Counted from the stretch's first letter, positions 1 to 9,464 are shown. The stretch: 64,000 nt of DNA from Simmondsia chinensis (GCA_018398585.1 JAGTTD010000009.1:15629193-15693192); one strand, 5' to 3'. Numbers and translations: made by a program. The notes: generated by a model not told the origin, from the sequence alone.

Positions 1-383
1 CAGAAGTAACAAAATTCAGAAGATATATATAATTTTTCCAAATTCTTATATCAAAACCTTAAATATTGTCATTTCTTCTTTCTCTGAATCCCCATACCAT
101 TTTAAAGAAAATTGCAATGTTCTCTTTGTAGAGCCTATATAGTTTTTTATTACCATGGTATGAGATAACCAAAACCCTCCTCGAATACTTATTACATGGC
201 TTACATTATAATACAGTAGTAAACTACACATCACATGCACACATAGGTACCTCGGTAGCCATTAATGCAAGATCAATGTTGTTGATCAACCCGGAACATG
301 CGGAGACAAAATAATTGCAGAGATGGTAAGCTTATAGCTCAATTTATGTGAAACAATACGATAACAATCCAAATTGACAAAGT
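1..383. other. AT-rich sequence, no gene seen
   Basis: No coding similarity, terminal repeat or RNA gene was recognised. The stretch leads into the RPA-like remnant and could hold part of its upstream intron. Confidence 0.4.
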
Positions 384-1180
384 GCAGGTATGCTGAAAAT
401 GAAGAGGCACAGCAAAGAATAAAGTGGTTGTACTATAATGATATTAGTGTCATCCAGTCAAAGATATACTTTCATGCAATGACCTTAACAATAGAGCAAT
501 ACTCATGGATTCAAAATGTAAGCGTTTTCTTACAACATAACTTCCAAATTATAAAAATATCTCCCTCTAACATCTATATAGCATACATATCACACATTTC
601 AAACTGTTGGTTACTATTAAAGGGATTGATGCCATAGATGGTTACACATACGAAGCATGCCAAATCTGTAAGAGAAAAGGGACATGGAAAAATGGGACAT
701 TTCATTGTGACAAATGCAAAAAGATTGTGCAAATGAAACAAAGGTAATACAATGTCAACATATTTATAACTACAAAGATGTCAATATGCTAATTTATAAA
801 AATATACCTTGCAGGTTCATGCACAAGGTGAAAGTGGAAGATCATCACAAAGGAAAAATGATTGTTATAGTTTTTGGCAAGCAAGGAGAAAGGTTAACAA
901 AAAGTATTGTTGTACACTTCTACCAAGTCTCATTACAGGTATACCGTCTAATTGGAAGACCAAAACCACAATATTAAGACATACAACTAAACACTTCATA
1001 AATACATAGGTTCGTGGAGAGGACTTGACTGCCGCATTTTTGGTGGAATCAATAGAAACAAAGTGGATATTCGTCATTAAAAGACCTCGACCTCCCAACA
1101 CAAATGGAAACCCAGCTGTTATGAACAAAGGTATGCTGGGAAGAAAAATGTCACTACAAAACCAACCAACACCAACATGA
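384..1180 (+). pseudogene. RPA70-like ssDNA-binding protein, C-terminal remnant
   Basis: Exon-like blocks separated by AT-rich introns resemble the C-terminal OB fold of the large subunit of replication protein A. The second block (about 606-745) reads LVTIKGIDAIDG followed by a four-cysteine zinc motif, CQIC then CDKC, as in the RPA1 C-terminal zinc ribbon. A donor-like AGGTAATA at about 743 and an acceptor TTGCAG at about 814 join in frame to RFMHKVKVEDHHKG, matching the next strands of that fold. A further block at 1011-1180 (LTAAFLVESIETKWIFVIK) fits the end of the domain and then reaches a stop. A short upstream block (384-460) is less certain. RPA70 binds single-stranded DNA in replication and repair. 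Plant autonomous Helitrons also carry RPA-like genes, which matters because this window is rich in Helitrons. No N-terminal domains were found, so it is truncated. Confidence 0.5.
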
Positions 1181-1437
1181 ACGCCATCCATTGAAGAAAT
1201 ATCAGCACACAACATAGATACAAAACAATAAAATATAAGGTAACTCAAACAAAATGCAACGTGTTACCAAATTTAAGAAAGAATGTTAATCAACAATTCC
1301 TTTTATTGCGGGGACCAAAAGCATCACAATTGTAAGAAGGGGGACTTCTACATAAACCATTTCATTAATCTTTACTTTTCATTTTAGTATGTGCGATTCA
1401 TATACGCAAAATAATTTATGTTATAATAAACCAAATC
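1181..1437. other. spacer, nothing recognised
   Basis: AT-rich sequence between the RPA-like remnant and the first SINE. I see no coding or repeat signature. Confidence 0.35.
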
Positions 1438-1455
1438 AGGAACATGAGTTGAAGC

Positions 1456-1718
1456 AGCAACAACAACAACAACAACAAACCTAGTGCCTCAAGGGCTCCC
1501 GTATAAGCGGGGTCAGGGAGGGGTAGATGTACGTAGTCTTACCCCTTGAGGATATAACCCTACCGAGAGGTTTTTTTCGAGAACCCCTAACCTTATAGGA
1601 TTGGCAACACAAGGACTTCCCAGGAGTTCGTCCATCCTGATACTACTCTCGCCCAAGCACGCTTAACTTCAGAGTTCTAATGAGATCCCGTTGTATTAGT
1701 GCCTAGTAAATGAATCCT
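1456..1718 (-). mobile_element. full-length 5S rRNA-headed SINE (copy S1)
   Basis: The element is 263 bp and flanked by a perfect 18-bp target-site duplication, AGGAACATGAGTTGAAGC, at 1438-1455 and 1719-1736. On the minus strand the first ~110 nt read as a plant 5S rRNA gene, including AAGTTAAGCGTGCTTGGGC (A box), GAGAGTAGTA (intermediate element) and a C-box region with CTCCTGGGAAGTCC. A body with GGTAAGACTACGTACATC and CGGGAGCCCTTGAGGCACT follows, resembling the 3' part of Au-type plant SINEs, and ends in a (GTT)n tail at 1456-1486. The 5S part supplies an internal RNA polymerase III promoter; the tail would be recognised by a partner LINE. It codes for no protein. The perfect duplication implies a fairly recent insertion. 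Confidence 0.85.
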
Positions 1719-1809
1719 AGGAACATGAGTTGAAGCGATGCCCCAAAAATAGGAAGGACAAATAACGCATCCCATAGGGATAAACCTAGTGTATAACTAG
1801 ATATAAGTT

Positions 1810-1813
<4 letters not shown>

Positions 1814-1840
<27 letters not shown>
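1814..1840. repeat. 27-nt poly-T tract
   Basis: A plain T homopolymer, possibly the A-tail of a retroposed sequence on the minus strand, although no target-site duplication was seen. The flanking 1737-1980 shows nothing else. Confidence 0.6.
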
Positions 1841-1980
1841 CCCCGCACCTTCAAAAGGAGTTCTTTTTCACTTTTTTTTAATTATTATTTTTCTTTTTTC
1901 TAATGAAGAAGTCCTATTTACTTAACTACGATAATTTTGTGTTCATTTTTAAAAAACCACATTCAAAAGTCTAAATATTT

Positions 1981-2501
1981 GAGTTATTTATATTTTAGTA
2001 CCTGATATTTTTAGAAATAATAAAAAGCACTTTGACCCTTTTAAATTAATAAAAGGTTCCTAAATTTTTGTCGCATTAATAAAAAAGCCTCTTGCCGGCA
2101 TGATGACATCGTTTTCCATTGACAGAGCTAATGTGGCAGCTACTCTTTACTAATGCTATAATAAAATGACAAAAGTACCTTTCAATATTCTTATTCTTAC
2201 ATTATAAGCACGAAATTTGAGATGTTGTACTATATATTTTTGCTTAATTTGTATAAAAATATGGTTATTAAAGAGTATTTTTGTCATTTTGCTGTAGCAT
2301 TAATAAAAAACAGTTATCACGTCAGCTCTGTCGATAACAAGTGATGTCATCACATTGGAAAGGGGCATTTCAATATTACGACAAAAACAAAGGGCCCTTA
2401 TTAATGCTACAAAAACTTAGGGGCCTTTTTATTAATTCAAAAAGCTCAGGGTCCTTTTTATTATTTCCTAAAATGTCGGAGTACTAAAATGTAAATAACT
2501 C
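1981..2501. mobile_element. Mutator-type MITE with long terminal inverted repeats (M1)
   Basis: The 521-bp sequence begins GAGTTATTTATATTTTAGTA and ends with its near reverse complement, and the inverted repeats extend inward for most of each half (AATAATAAAAAG... against CTTTTTATTATT). The flanking nonamers TAAATATTT (1972-1980) and TAACCATTT (2502-2510) match at 7 of 9 positions, fitting the 9-bp duplication of Mutator-like transposons. It has no coding capacity and would depend on a MULE transposase in trans. Two relatives lie at 37346-37853 and 39867-40253. Confidence 0.75.
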
Positions 2502-2652
2502 TAACCATTTTTAATCAATAATCTAAATTAATATTTTTAGTATTTCATTTTGGTTACACATGATTTTGCTTAGATTATATATAAAATTAGAAAAAAAAAT
2601 AAATAAATAACACATGCTGGTTTTAATTCAATTAATAAAGTATGATATTGTT

Positions 2653-2703
2653 TTATGCGGGAGCCGTGAGGCACTGGAACTGCTGTTGTTGTTGTTGTTG
2701 TTG
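2653..2703 (+). mobile_element. 5'-truncated SINE stub (S2)
   Basis: Only the last 51 bp of the SINE are present: GCGGGAGCCGTGAGGCACTGG followed by a (GTT)n tail. It is flanked by a perfect 20-bp duplication, TAATAAAGTATGATATTGTT, at 2633-2652 and 2704-2723. The duplication shows that this short stub was inserted by target-primed reverse transcription and was not left by later deletion. Confidence 0.85.
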
Positions 2704-2723
2704 TAATAAAGTATGATATTGTT

Positions 2724-3097
2724 CAAGTTTTTTCTGTGTACTTACGAATCCCTGTTCCAATGAAACCTTCGAATCCCTGTACACAAGGTAATGGGATTTA
2801 AATCTATACATAGAGACAATCTAAGGGTATAGTACTGTTTTACCAAGTTTTTTTATGCGGACAAATGATTAAGGATGATGTATCATATAACGAGAAAGAG
2901 ACATTTCGTTATAATATTTTATATTATCAATTAACCAATATAACTAAACCGAATAGTTGATTTATCAAAAGACCTCTCTTGTAGGGGTAACATTTCGAAA
3001 TTTTCAAGCATTTTGATTACAATTAACTGAACCGAGGTACTTTCTGGTGTAATTAATTTATATATTTTTAACATGTGTGTGTATACATTTATATATA
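2724..3097. other. AT-rich spacer, no gene seen
   Basis: Sequence between the SINE stub and the fold-back MITE. No coding, repeat or RNA signature was recognised. Confidence 0.35.
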
Positions 3098-3128
3098 GGG
3101 TGGTGTTCTTATGAGAGGGGTGAATCCT
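3098..3128. mobile_element. fold-back MITE, left end (split by Copia 1)
   Basis: The sequence GGGTGGTGTTCTTATGAGAG continues, after removing Copia 1, at 9202. Together these form the left arm of an inverted-repeat element whose right arm is at about 9355-9464. The last five bases (3124-3128, ATCCT) are the target site duplicated by Copia 1. Confidence 0.6.
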
Positions 3129-3729
3129 TGTTGATGTATTTTCAAAATGAGAATTATTAATGAAGTGTTTGAGATTTGTCCGAATGTTGTTTGAAGTGTT
3201 TTATACTTGTATGGGATGTGTATCGACACACAATCTTACAGAACTAAAATACAGAGTTGTGTGTCGACACACAAGCCCGTGTGAAGACACAAAATCTTAC
3301 AGAAGGGCACAGAAGAGATCTGTGTGTCCACACAAAGGACGGTTTTTGGCAGTTTATTTGCGCGGCTTTTCCCAGTTTTTGGCGCTCCTTTTTGGGGTAT
3401 TTCTTGGGACGTCTTTCTTCATTATTTTTAGATATATTTTCCCCCTTTGATCGCATTGAAGACTTACTTAAATCAATTGAAAAATAAGAGAGAACTTTGA
3501 CAAAGAACTTGTGAATCAAAGTGTTGAAAGTTCTTTGAAAACTTCATTCTTATTCATCCCTTCCATCTCTCCCTTTACACACTTTCACTTCATCATTTTG
3601 GTTGTCGTTGTATCCTCGAGACTATTTCCTACACTAAAATAAGTATTAAAGAAAGTGATTACATGACCTCGATACCTGAGATCTCTATGATACCCGTTCT
3701 TGCGAGTTCTGCAAGAGTTTGCACTAACA
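3129..3729 (+). repeat. 5' LTR of Copia 1
   Basis: The LTR starts TGTTGATG and ends CTAACA. In its first third it holds a run of imperfect palindromes built on TGTGTCGACACA (near 3218, 3258, 3278 and 3318), spaced by copies of AATCTTACAGAA. Such repeats in Copia LTRs often serve as enhancer sites, but here that is inference. A 3' relative is at 8604-9201. Confidence 0.88.
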
Positions 3730-3767
3730 ATCTTAAGACTTAATTTTATATTTAGATCTTGGTTTGG

Positions 3768-4600
3768 TATGGCTTCATCGCTGAAAGAAATGACAGCCAA
3801 TTCGTGAAGCTGGTCCATTTTGATAGCGGTAATTTCCTCCAATGGCGGAGGAAGATGCACTTCCTTATCACTACCCTAAATGCAGTGTATGTTCTGAATA
3901 CACCATTCCCTACCCCCACTACTGAGGAGGAGGAGACACTGGCCAAACAACGAGCTCGGTTGAAATGGGAGAATGATGATTACATCTGTAGAGGGCACAT
4001 ACTCAACGTGGTGATGGATGTCCTCTTTGACATCTACTCCAACATGCCTGCTGCAAAGGAACTGTGGGACACTCTAGAGTCATGCTACATGGCGGAGGGC
4101 ACCACAAGTGAGAAATTTTTAGTTAGTCAGTTTAAAAGTTACAAGATGGTTGATAAACTTCCGTCATGGATCAATTCCATTATATTGAAAATTTTTAAAT
4201 AATTTTAAACAACATAGCATGAATATGGATGATACCATCATTGTGTCTTCTTTAATTGACAAACTTCCCCCTTCCTAGAGAGATATTAAGAAATCTCTTA
4301 AACATAGGAAGGAAGACATTTCAATCGAAGAGTTGGCTAACCACTTGTGAATTAAGGAAGGTTACAGGTTACAGGACGACAACAAAAATTGCCTCGATGA
4401 CGTTGGAAAAATCAATGTCATAGAGGAAGGCTAATCAAGTAAGGGAACAAAGAGAACTGGACACTTCCAAAAGAAACGAAATAAGAAAAAGGCCAAACTG
4501 GTCTGTTGGGACTGTCAGAAGCCCGATCACCTTAGGAGGGACTGTTTTCATCTAAAGGATAAGAAAGGCAAGGGGCTTGATCATCTCAACAAAAATTCGA
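3768..4600 (+). pseudogene. Copia 1 gag (capsid/nucleocapsid), broken
   Basis: Translation gives a Copia capsid: NFLQWRRKMHFLITTLNAVY, then WENDDYICRGHILN and AKELWDTLESCYMAEGTTSEK. One frameshift lies near the start (about 3800), others lie between 4130 and 4300, and in-frame stops occur near 4278, 4349 and 4433. The nucleocapsid zinc knuckle at about 4507-4548 is intact as CWDCQKPDHLRRDC (CX2CX4HX4C). Capsid packages the element RNA; the knuckle binds nucleic acid. The reading continues into protease. Confidence 0.8.
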
Positions 4601-4611
4601 ACGATAAGTTC

Positions 4612-4926
4612 ATGGCAATGATATCGAAGATCAACCTAGTCGAGAGTGATGACTCTTGGTGGGTTGACTCGGGGGCCACAAAATATGTTTGTAAAGATGA
4701 GGGGTTCTTCAAAGATTTAGAACCCATAAACAACGGAACTGTATTGTTTATGGGCAAGGGAACGAGTGTACCGGTTAAGGGCAAGGGAAAAGTAGACATA
4801 CTTTTCACTTCCGGGAAAACCCTTACCCTAATCGAAATGCTAAGAAGAACCTAGTGTCTGGTGGCTTACTGAATAAGTTCGGGTTCAAGTTGGTCTTCAA
4901 GGTCGACAAGGTTGTTTTGTCGAAGA

Positions 4927-4928
<2 letters not shown>
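4612..4928 (+). pseudogene. Copia 1 aspartic protease
   Basis: The translation includes WWVDSGATKYVC, the Copia version of the aspartic protease D-S/T-G active site, then a flap-like segment FMGKGTSVPVKGKGKV. The protease would cleave the gag-pol polyprotein. The reading frame breaks near 4854, just before a 31-base G tract. Confidence 0.75.

Positions 4929-4959
<31 letters not shown>
4929..4959. repeat. 31-nt poly-G tract
   Basis: An uninterrupted run of G sits where a Copia element normally encodes a glycine-containing segment between protease and the integrase zinc domain. It could be slippage expansion of a short natural G run, or an assembly artefact. Confidence 0.9.
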
Positions 4960-4960
<1 letters not shown>

Positions 4961-5008
4961 CCCTTTCCCGAGGGATACCTATGTAATGGGATGTTTAAAT
5001 TAAATGTT

Positions 5009-5059
5009 ACAATAACATCAACAACAATCCCAGTGCCTCAAGGGCTCCCGCACAAGCGG
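5009..5059 (-). mobile_element. 5'-truncated SINE stub (S3) inside Copia 1
   Basis: On the minus strand it reads CCGCTTGTGCGGGAGCCC, then TTGAGGCACTGGG and a TTG-rich tail. The flanking duplication GTTTAAATTAAATGTT (4993-5008 and 5060-5075) is perfect over 16 bp. At 51 bp it is the same length as the stub at 2653-2703 and truncated at nearly the same point. It interrupts the Copia 1 coding region before the integrase zinc finger. Confidence 0.82.
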
Positions 5060-5075
5060 GTTTAAATTAAATGTT

Positions 5076-6288
5076 GATAATATAATTTATAGTTCGATTT
5101 ATATGCTTGACTGTTTGTATTTATGGCATCAAAGATTAGGGCATGTGAATTTCTATAGGATGCATGAAATGGTTAATTCGTCGTTGATACCACATATTGA
5201 TAAAGTGGATGATAAATGTAAAATGTGTATGTTAACGAAAATAACGAAGTTACCATTTCCATCAGTACAAAGAGAAACAAATTTACTTGACTTAGTACAT
5301 AGCAATTTGTGTGACTTTAAAAGTACTCCCACCATAGGAGGAAAAAGATACTTTATAACTTTCATTGATGATTGTTCGAGATTTTGCTGTGTGTATCTAA
5401 TCAACCACAAAGATGAGTCACGTGAGAGATTTAAGGCATGTAAAGTAGAAACCGAATTATACTGTGAGACCTTCCTCAAATGGCTTAGATCGGACCGTGG
5501 AGGGCAATACTATGATCCCAAGTAGTTGGAGACCACAGGTATAGTGCATGAGACCACAGCACCTTATACACCACAACAAAATGGCGTGGCTAAGAGGAAA
5601 AACCAGGCACTGACTTAAATGGTCAATTCCATGTTATCCTACTTCGATCTCAGCGAAGGGTTTTGGGGTGAGGCTATGTTAATGGCTTGTCATATATTAA
5701 ATCGTGTTCCAAATAAGAAAAGTAAAATAACCCCATATGAACATTGGAACGGTCGACCCCCGAAGTTAAGTTATCTTAAAGTGTGGGGGTGTAGGGCAGT
5801 CGTTAAAGTCCCTGAACCTAAACGTAAAAAGTTGGGTGAGAGAGGCATCGATAGTATATTTGTTGGATATGCACCAACACACCGTCACCAGATGCCATGA
5901 GAACTCCGAAGTTAAGCGTGCTTGGGCGAGAGTAGTACTAGGATGGGTGACCTACTGGGAAGTCCTCACCCTCAGGTTGGGGGCACTGCGAAACAGTCTC
6001 TCTTCAGGTTAACACCCTGAAGGGGGAAGGCTGCGTACATCCGCCCCCCAGACCCTGTGTAGGCGGGAGCCCTTGAGGCACTGGATATGTTCCTTTTTAT
6101 GCACCACATAGTAAGGCGTATCGATTCTATGCGATTGAGCAAAATGATTATATTAATGTCAATACGATAATAGAATCGAGAGATGTCATTTTTGATGAGA
6201 ATCAGTTTATCTCTATTCTTAGACCAAGATAAGATGCCATTTTTGATGAGAATCGGTTTATCTCTATTCCTAGACCAAGGGATTATGT
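5076..6288 (+). pseudogene. Copia 1 integrase, broken and SINE-interrupted
   Basis: The GAG-preintegrase and HHCC zinc finger are visible (LYLWHQRLGHVNFYRMHEMV ... CKMC), followed by the rve catalytic core. The first catalytic aspartate, expected in the HSD motif, is asparagine (LVHSNLCD). The second is kept (RSDRGGQYYD). The glutamate expected in NGVAERK is lysine (NGVAKRK). Stops occur at about 5523 and 5616. A SINE splits the region at 5877-6097, after FVGYAP; the Copia sequence resumes at HSKAYRFYA. Integrase would join element cDNA to the chromosome; this one cannot. Confidence 0.85.
5877..6097 (+). mobile_element. 5S-headed SINE (S4) inside Copia 1 integrase
   Basis: The 221-bp element is flanked by TATGCACCA at 5868-5876 and 6098-6106; removing it restores the Copia reading. 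The head carries AACTCCGAAGTTAAGCGTGC, GAGAGTAGTA and GGATGGGTGACCTACTGGGA, nearly identical to plant 5S rRNA and including all three internal control boxes. The body has AAGGCTGCGTACATCCG and CGGGAGCCCTTGAGGCACTGG. It starts about 25 nt into the 5S region and has a T-rich rather than GTT tail. The close match to 5S suggests this is one of the younger copies. Confidence 0.85.
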
Positions 6289-7475
6289 ATGGTTGAGAAT
6301 GACACTTCATTGTCGTATGATGGTGATCATCATGAGAGGGAACAAGTCTCTGAGAATGCTCTAGAACTCCGAAGAAGTAAGAGAGCGAGAAAAGAAAAAT
6401 CTTTTGGGTCGGACTTCTACACGTTTTTGGTAGAAGGTTCGAGTAACGATATAGACCCTGTAACTCCATATTGTTGTGTCATAGAGGTGGATCCCATGGC
6501 GTTTGATGAGGCCATGAGGTCTCATGATGCCTCATTTTGGCGAGAGGCTGTAAATAATGAGATGGATTCCATCATGGGTAATAATACCTAGATATTGGTA
6601 GATCTTCCACGAGGCAATAAGCCTATCAGGTGTAAACGGATCCTCAAAAAGAAGATGAAAGTTGATGGAACTATAGATAGGTTCAAAGCCTGATTGGTGG
6701 CGAAAGGGTTTACCCAGAAATATGGGTTAGACTACTTTGACATATATGTCCCTGTGGCAAGAATATCGACTATAAGAGTTTTAATAGCTCTTGCCTCAAT
6801 TTATAAGCTAGTGATTCACCAAATGGATGTTAAAACGGAATTCTTGAATGGTGAGCCAGAGGAGGAGGTGTAAAAGGAAGAACCGAAAGGTTTTGTTGTT
6901 CCTGGCCAAGAAAGAAAAGCATGTAAACGCATACGTTCTCTGTATGGGTTAAAGCAAGCCCCAAAGCAATGGCATAATAAATTTGATCAAGTTGTTCTAA
7001 ACAACGGATTCATTATAAATGAATCGGATAAATGTGTCTATTGCAAGTTGATAATGGCAAAGGGTTCATTATATGTTTGTGTGTCAATGACATGCTGATA
7101 TTCGGTACTGATATGGAACAAGTGGAGAAAAGAAAACAATTTCTCTCGATGAACTTTGCTATAAAAGACATGGGTGAGGCTGAAGTAATCCTTGGTATAA
7201 GGATTGTAAGGAATGGTGATGCGATTTCCTCGACACAGTCTCACTACATTGAACATGTGTTGAATAGATTCAACTACGGTGCTTGTGCACCGATGTCCAC
7301 TCCAATGGACCATAGTGTGAAGCTAGTACCGAATGTGGGAACTCCTGTGTCACAATTAGAGTATTCCCGAGTCATTGGATGTCTCATGTACGCCATGACT
7401 AGCACAAGGCCTGATATAGCCTTTGCTGTAGGAAAGCTTAGTAAATATACTAGCAATCTTAGTAAACTACATTAG
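6289..7475 (+). pseudogene. Copia 1 reverse transcriptase, catalytic site mutated
   Basis: Copia RT (RVT_2 type) is recognisable from LWREAVNNEMDSIMGNNT-like sequence at 6535 through SLYGLKQAPKQW at about 6940 and the C-terminal STRPDIAFAVGKLSKY at about 7400. The YVDDM catalytic motif reads CVNDM (about 7080-7096), so one metal-binding aspartate is lost. Stops replace a Trp (6590) and an Arg (6691), and another is at 6871. RT copies element RNA to cDNA. Many changes are transitions. Confidence 0.85.
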
Positions 7476-7479
7476 CATG

Positions 7480-7990
7480 CAGTATATTGAGTACTAAAAT
7501 ACCTTAAGAAAACCATGGATTATGTTATTTCTTATGTAGGGTATTCTCCTACCTTGGAAGAGTACTCTGATGCCAGTTGGATCTCCTACGTGGGAGACCA
7601 TGTATCTACAAGCGGGTGGGTATTCTTACTTGGTGGGGGTACAGTTTCTTGGGGTTCCAAGAAAAAGTCATAATATATCTGATTTCACGATAGCGGCAGA
7701 GTTTATAACTCTAGCGTCTGCCACTAAAGAAGCTGAGTGGTTAAAGAATCTCTTGTATGAGATTCCTTTGTGGCCAAAGCAGATCTCACCGATATCTATC
7801 CACTGTGATAGTTAGGCTACGCTATCAAAAGTGTACATTGAGGTGTACAATGGAAAGTCCAGGCACATAGGTGTAAGACATAATATAGTGAGACATCTCA
7901 TTCGAGAAAGTGTTATCATTGTGGACTTCATTAGAACAAGTAAGAATCTAGTGGATCTTTACAAAAAGCATAGCTAGAGACTTAATTCTG
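7480..7990 (+). pseudogene. Copia 1 RNase H
   Basis: Fragments in two frames match the Copia RNase H domain: YSDASWISYVGDH (active-site D), EFITLASATKEAEWLKNLL (active-site E), ISIHCDS (active-site D), and the conserved tail SRHIGVRHNIVRHLI. Several stops and a frameshift at about 7570-7670 disrupt it. The domain removes RNA from RNA/DNA hybrids during cDNA synthesis. Confidence 0.8.
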
Positions 7991-8603
7991 AAAACCAGTG
8001 AAGTAATGGGGTTGAAACTTGTCATTGTTAGTCACCCATGATCGGCCCTCAACTCGATGCCTGGTATGACGTCAAGTTTAGGGTTCAATGAGTGAGACTT
8101 ATCATATATGTGACTGCAAGCACTGAAAGAGATTTTTCCATCCCGTGTGATAGTGCGTGGTTACCTGCTTCAAAGAATCTAAGAGGATGAGTGTATGCTC
8201 TTAATGGACCCGAATTTATATTATCACTGAATGTCAAGTCACAGGGACATGATCAGTGGGGTCCACCTTAGTGAGTGTGAAGTTTGGCCACTTCAAGGAG
8301 TGATTTTTAAGAAAGGGTTTAGGTTTTAAACACTTACGAAGGGTACAGGACATGAGGCTTCATATCTGTCGATCTGGGAGTTGTAGGGTGTGTACGGGGA
8401 GTACGTCTTGTGCGTGTTCGGTTAGTCAAATGGGTTGTATGGTTCAAAGCATGGTCTACCACTTTCGATCCGATTAACTGTAAACGTGTCTTCACTAGCT
8501 GGGGGTTCAATCGAAAGACACCCTCACTGATGCACAATAAAGCCTCCTTTAATTTAGAGATGTTATATGTAAGAATGATTGTATTTTGAAAATCTTAGGG
8601 AAA
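7991..8603 (+). other. Copia 1 3' untranslated region and polypurine tract
   Basis: Non-coding sequence between the RNase H remnant and the 3' LTR. The purine run AGGGAAA at 8597-8603 touches the LTR start and is the likely primer site for plus-strand DNA. Confidence 0.6.
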
Positions 8604-9201
8604 TGTTGATGTATTTTCAAAATGGGAATTATTAATGAAGCGTTTGAGATTTGTCCCAATGTTGTTTAAAGTCCTTTATACTTATATGGAATGTGTGTCG
8701 ACAAATAGGGCTCATGTGTCGAGACACAATCTTACAAAACCAAAGTACAGAGTTGTGTGTCAACACACAGAGCCTGTGTATCAACACACAACCTTACAGA
8801 AGCTCACGAAACAGATTTGTGTGTCGACACACATGCGGCTTTTCCTTGTTTTTGGTGCTCCTTTTTTGGGTATTTCTTGGGATGTCTTTCGTCATTATTT
8901 TCATATATATGTTTCCCCTTGATCACATTGAAGACTTACTTGAATCAATTGAAAAATAAGAGAGAACTCTGACAAAGAACTTGTGAATCAAAGTGTTGAA
9001 AGTTCTTTGAAAACTTCATTCTCATTCATCTCTTCCATCTCTCCCTTTACACACTCTCACTTCATCATTTTGGTTGTTGTTGTATCCCCGAGACTATTTC
9101 CTACGCTTAAATAAGTCTTAAGGAAAGTGATTACACAGCCTCGACACCTAAGATCTCTAGGATACCCGTTCTTACGAGTTTTGCAAGAGTTTGCACTAAC
9201 A
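8604..9201 (+). repeat. 3' LTR of Copia 1
   Basis: It pairs with 3129-3729 and is clearly diverged from it by substitutions and short gaps, so the insertion is not recent. The same TGTGTCGACACA-type palindromes recur near 8694, 8716, 8755, 8776 and 8818. It ends CTAACA before the target duplication ATCCT. Confidence 0.88.
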
Positions 9202-9464
9202 ATCCTGGCCCTCCATTGTAATGGATGGCTAAAATTTGTTAGACATAAAAAAAAAATAACAATTTACAGCCAAGATTTGTTGAGTATTGGGAAAAAAAAA
9301 AAAAAAACAATTTTCCTCCCATACCCCTTCTTTCTTTCGGCCCCATGAAGGGTATAAACCGTAAATTATTATTTTTTTTAATGTTTAACAAATCTTGGCC
9401 GTCCATTACAAGAGTGCTAGGATTCGACCCTCTCATGCTCTCGCCCTCTCAAAAGAATGCCACC
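9202..9464. mobile_element. fold-back MITE, main part
   Basis: The segment after Copia 1 (TGGCCCTCCATTGTAATGGA, then AAATTTGTTAGACAT) is the inverse of the right arm at 9385-9420 (ATGTTTAACAAATCTTGGCC, then GTCCATTACAAG). With 3098-3128 restored, the arms are over 100 bp long and end in GGTGG-type termini. A partial extra arm follows at 9481-9520 (TATGAGAGGGTAATGGACGG). TA-rich flanks hide the target duplication. No coding capacity. Confidence 0.6.

Larger units (their letters stand above)
3129..9201 (+). mobile_element. Copia element 1, complete but dead (Tork-like)
   Basis: A 6.07 kb Ty1/Copia retrotransposon bounded by LTRs of 601 and 598 bp that begin TGTTGATG and end ACTAACA. The 5-bp target duplication ATCCT lies at 3124-3128 and 9202-9206. 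Internal order is gag, protease, integrase, reverse transcriptase, RNase H, which defines Copia. The gag (CRGHILN..., KFLVSQFKSYKMVD) resembles Tork/Ivana-type elements. Two SINE insertions, a 31-G tract, many stops and altered catalytic residues make it non-functional. It landed inside a fold-back MITE. Confidence 0.9.

Noticed and set aside
1457..1486. Independent CAA microsatellite
   Set aside because: It is the tail of SINE S1, bounded by that element's target duplication.
5877..5980. Functional 5S rRNA gene
   Set aside because: The match is strong, but it lacks the first ~25 nt, is fused to a SINE body, is bracketed by a target duplication and sits inside a retrotransposon.
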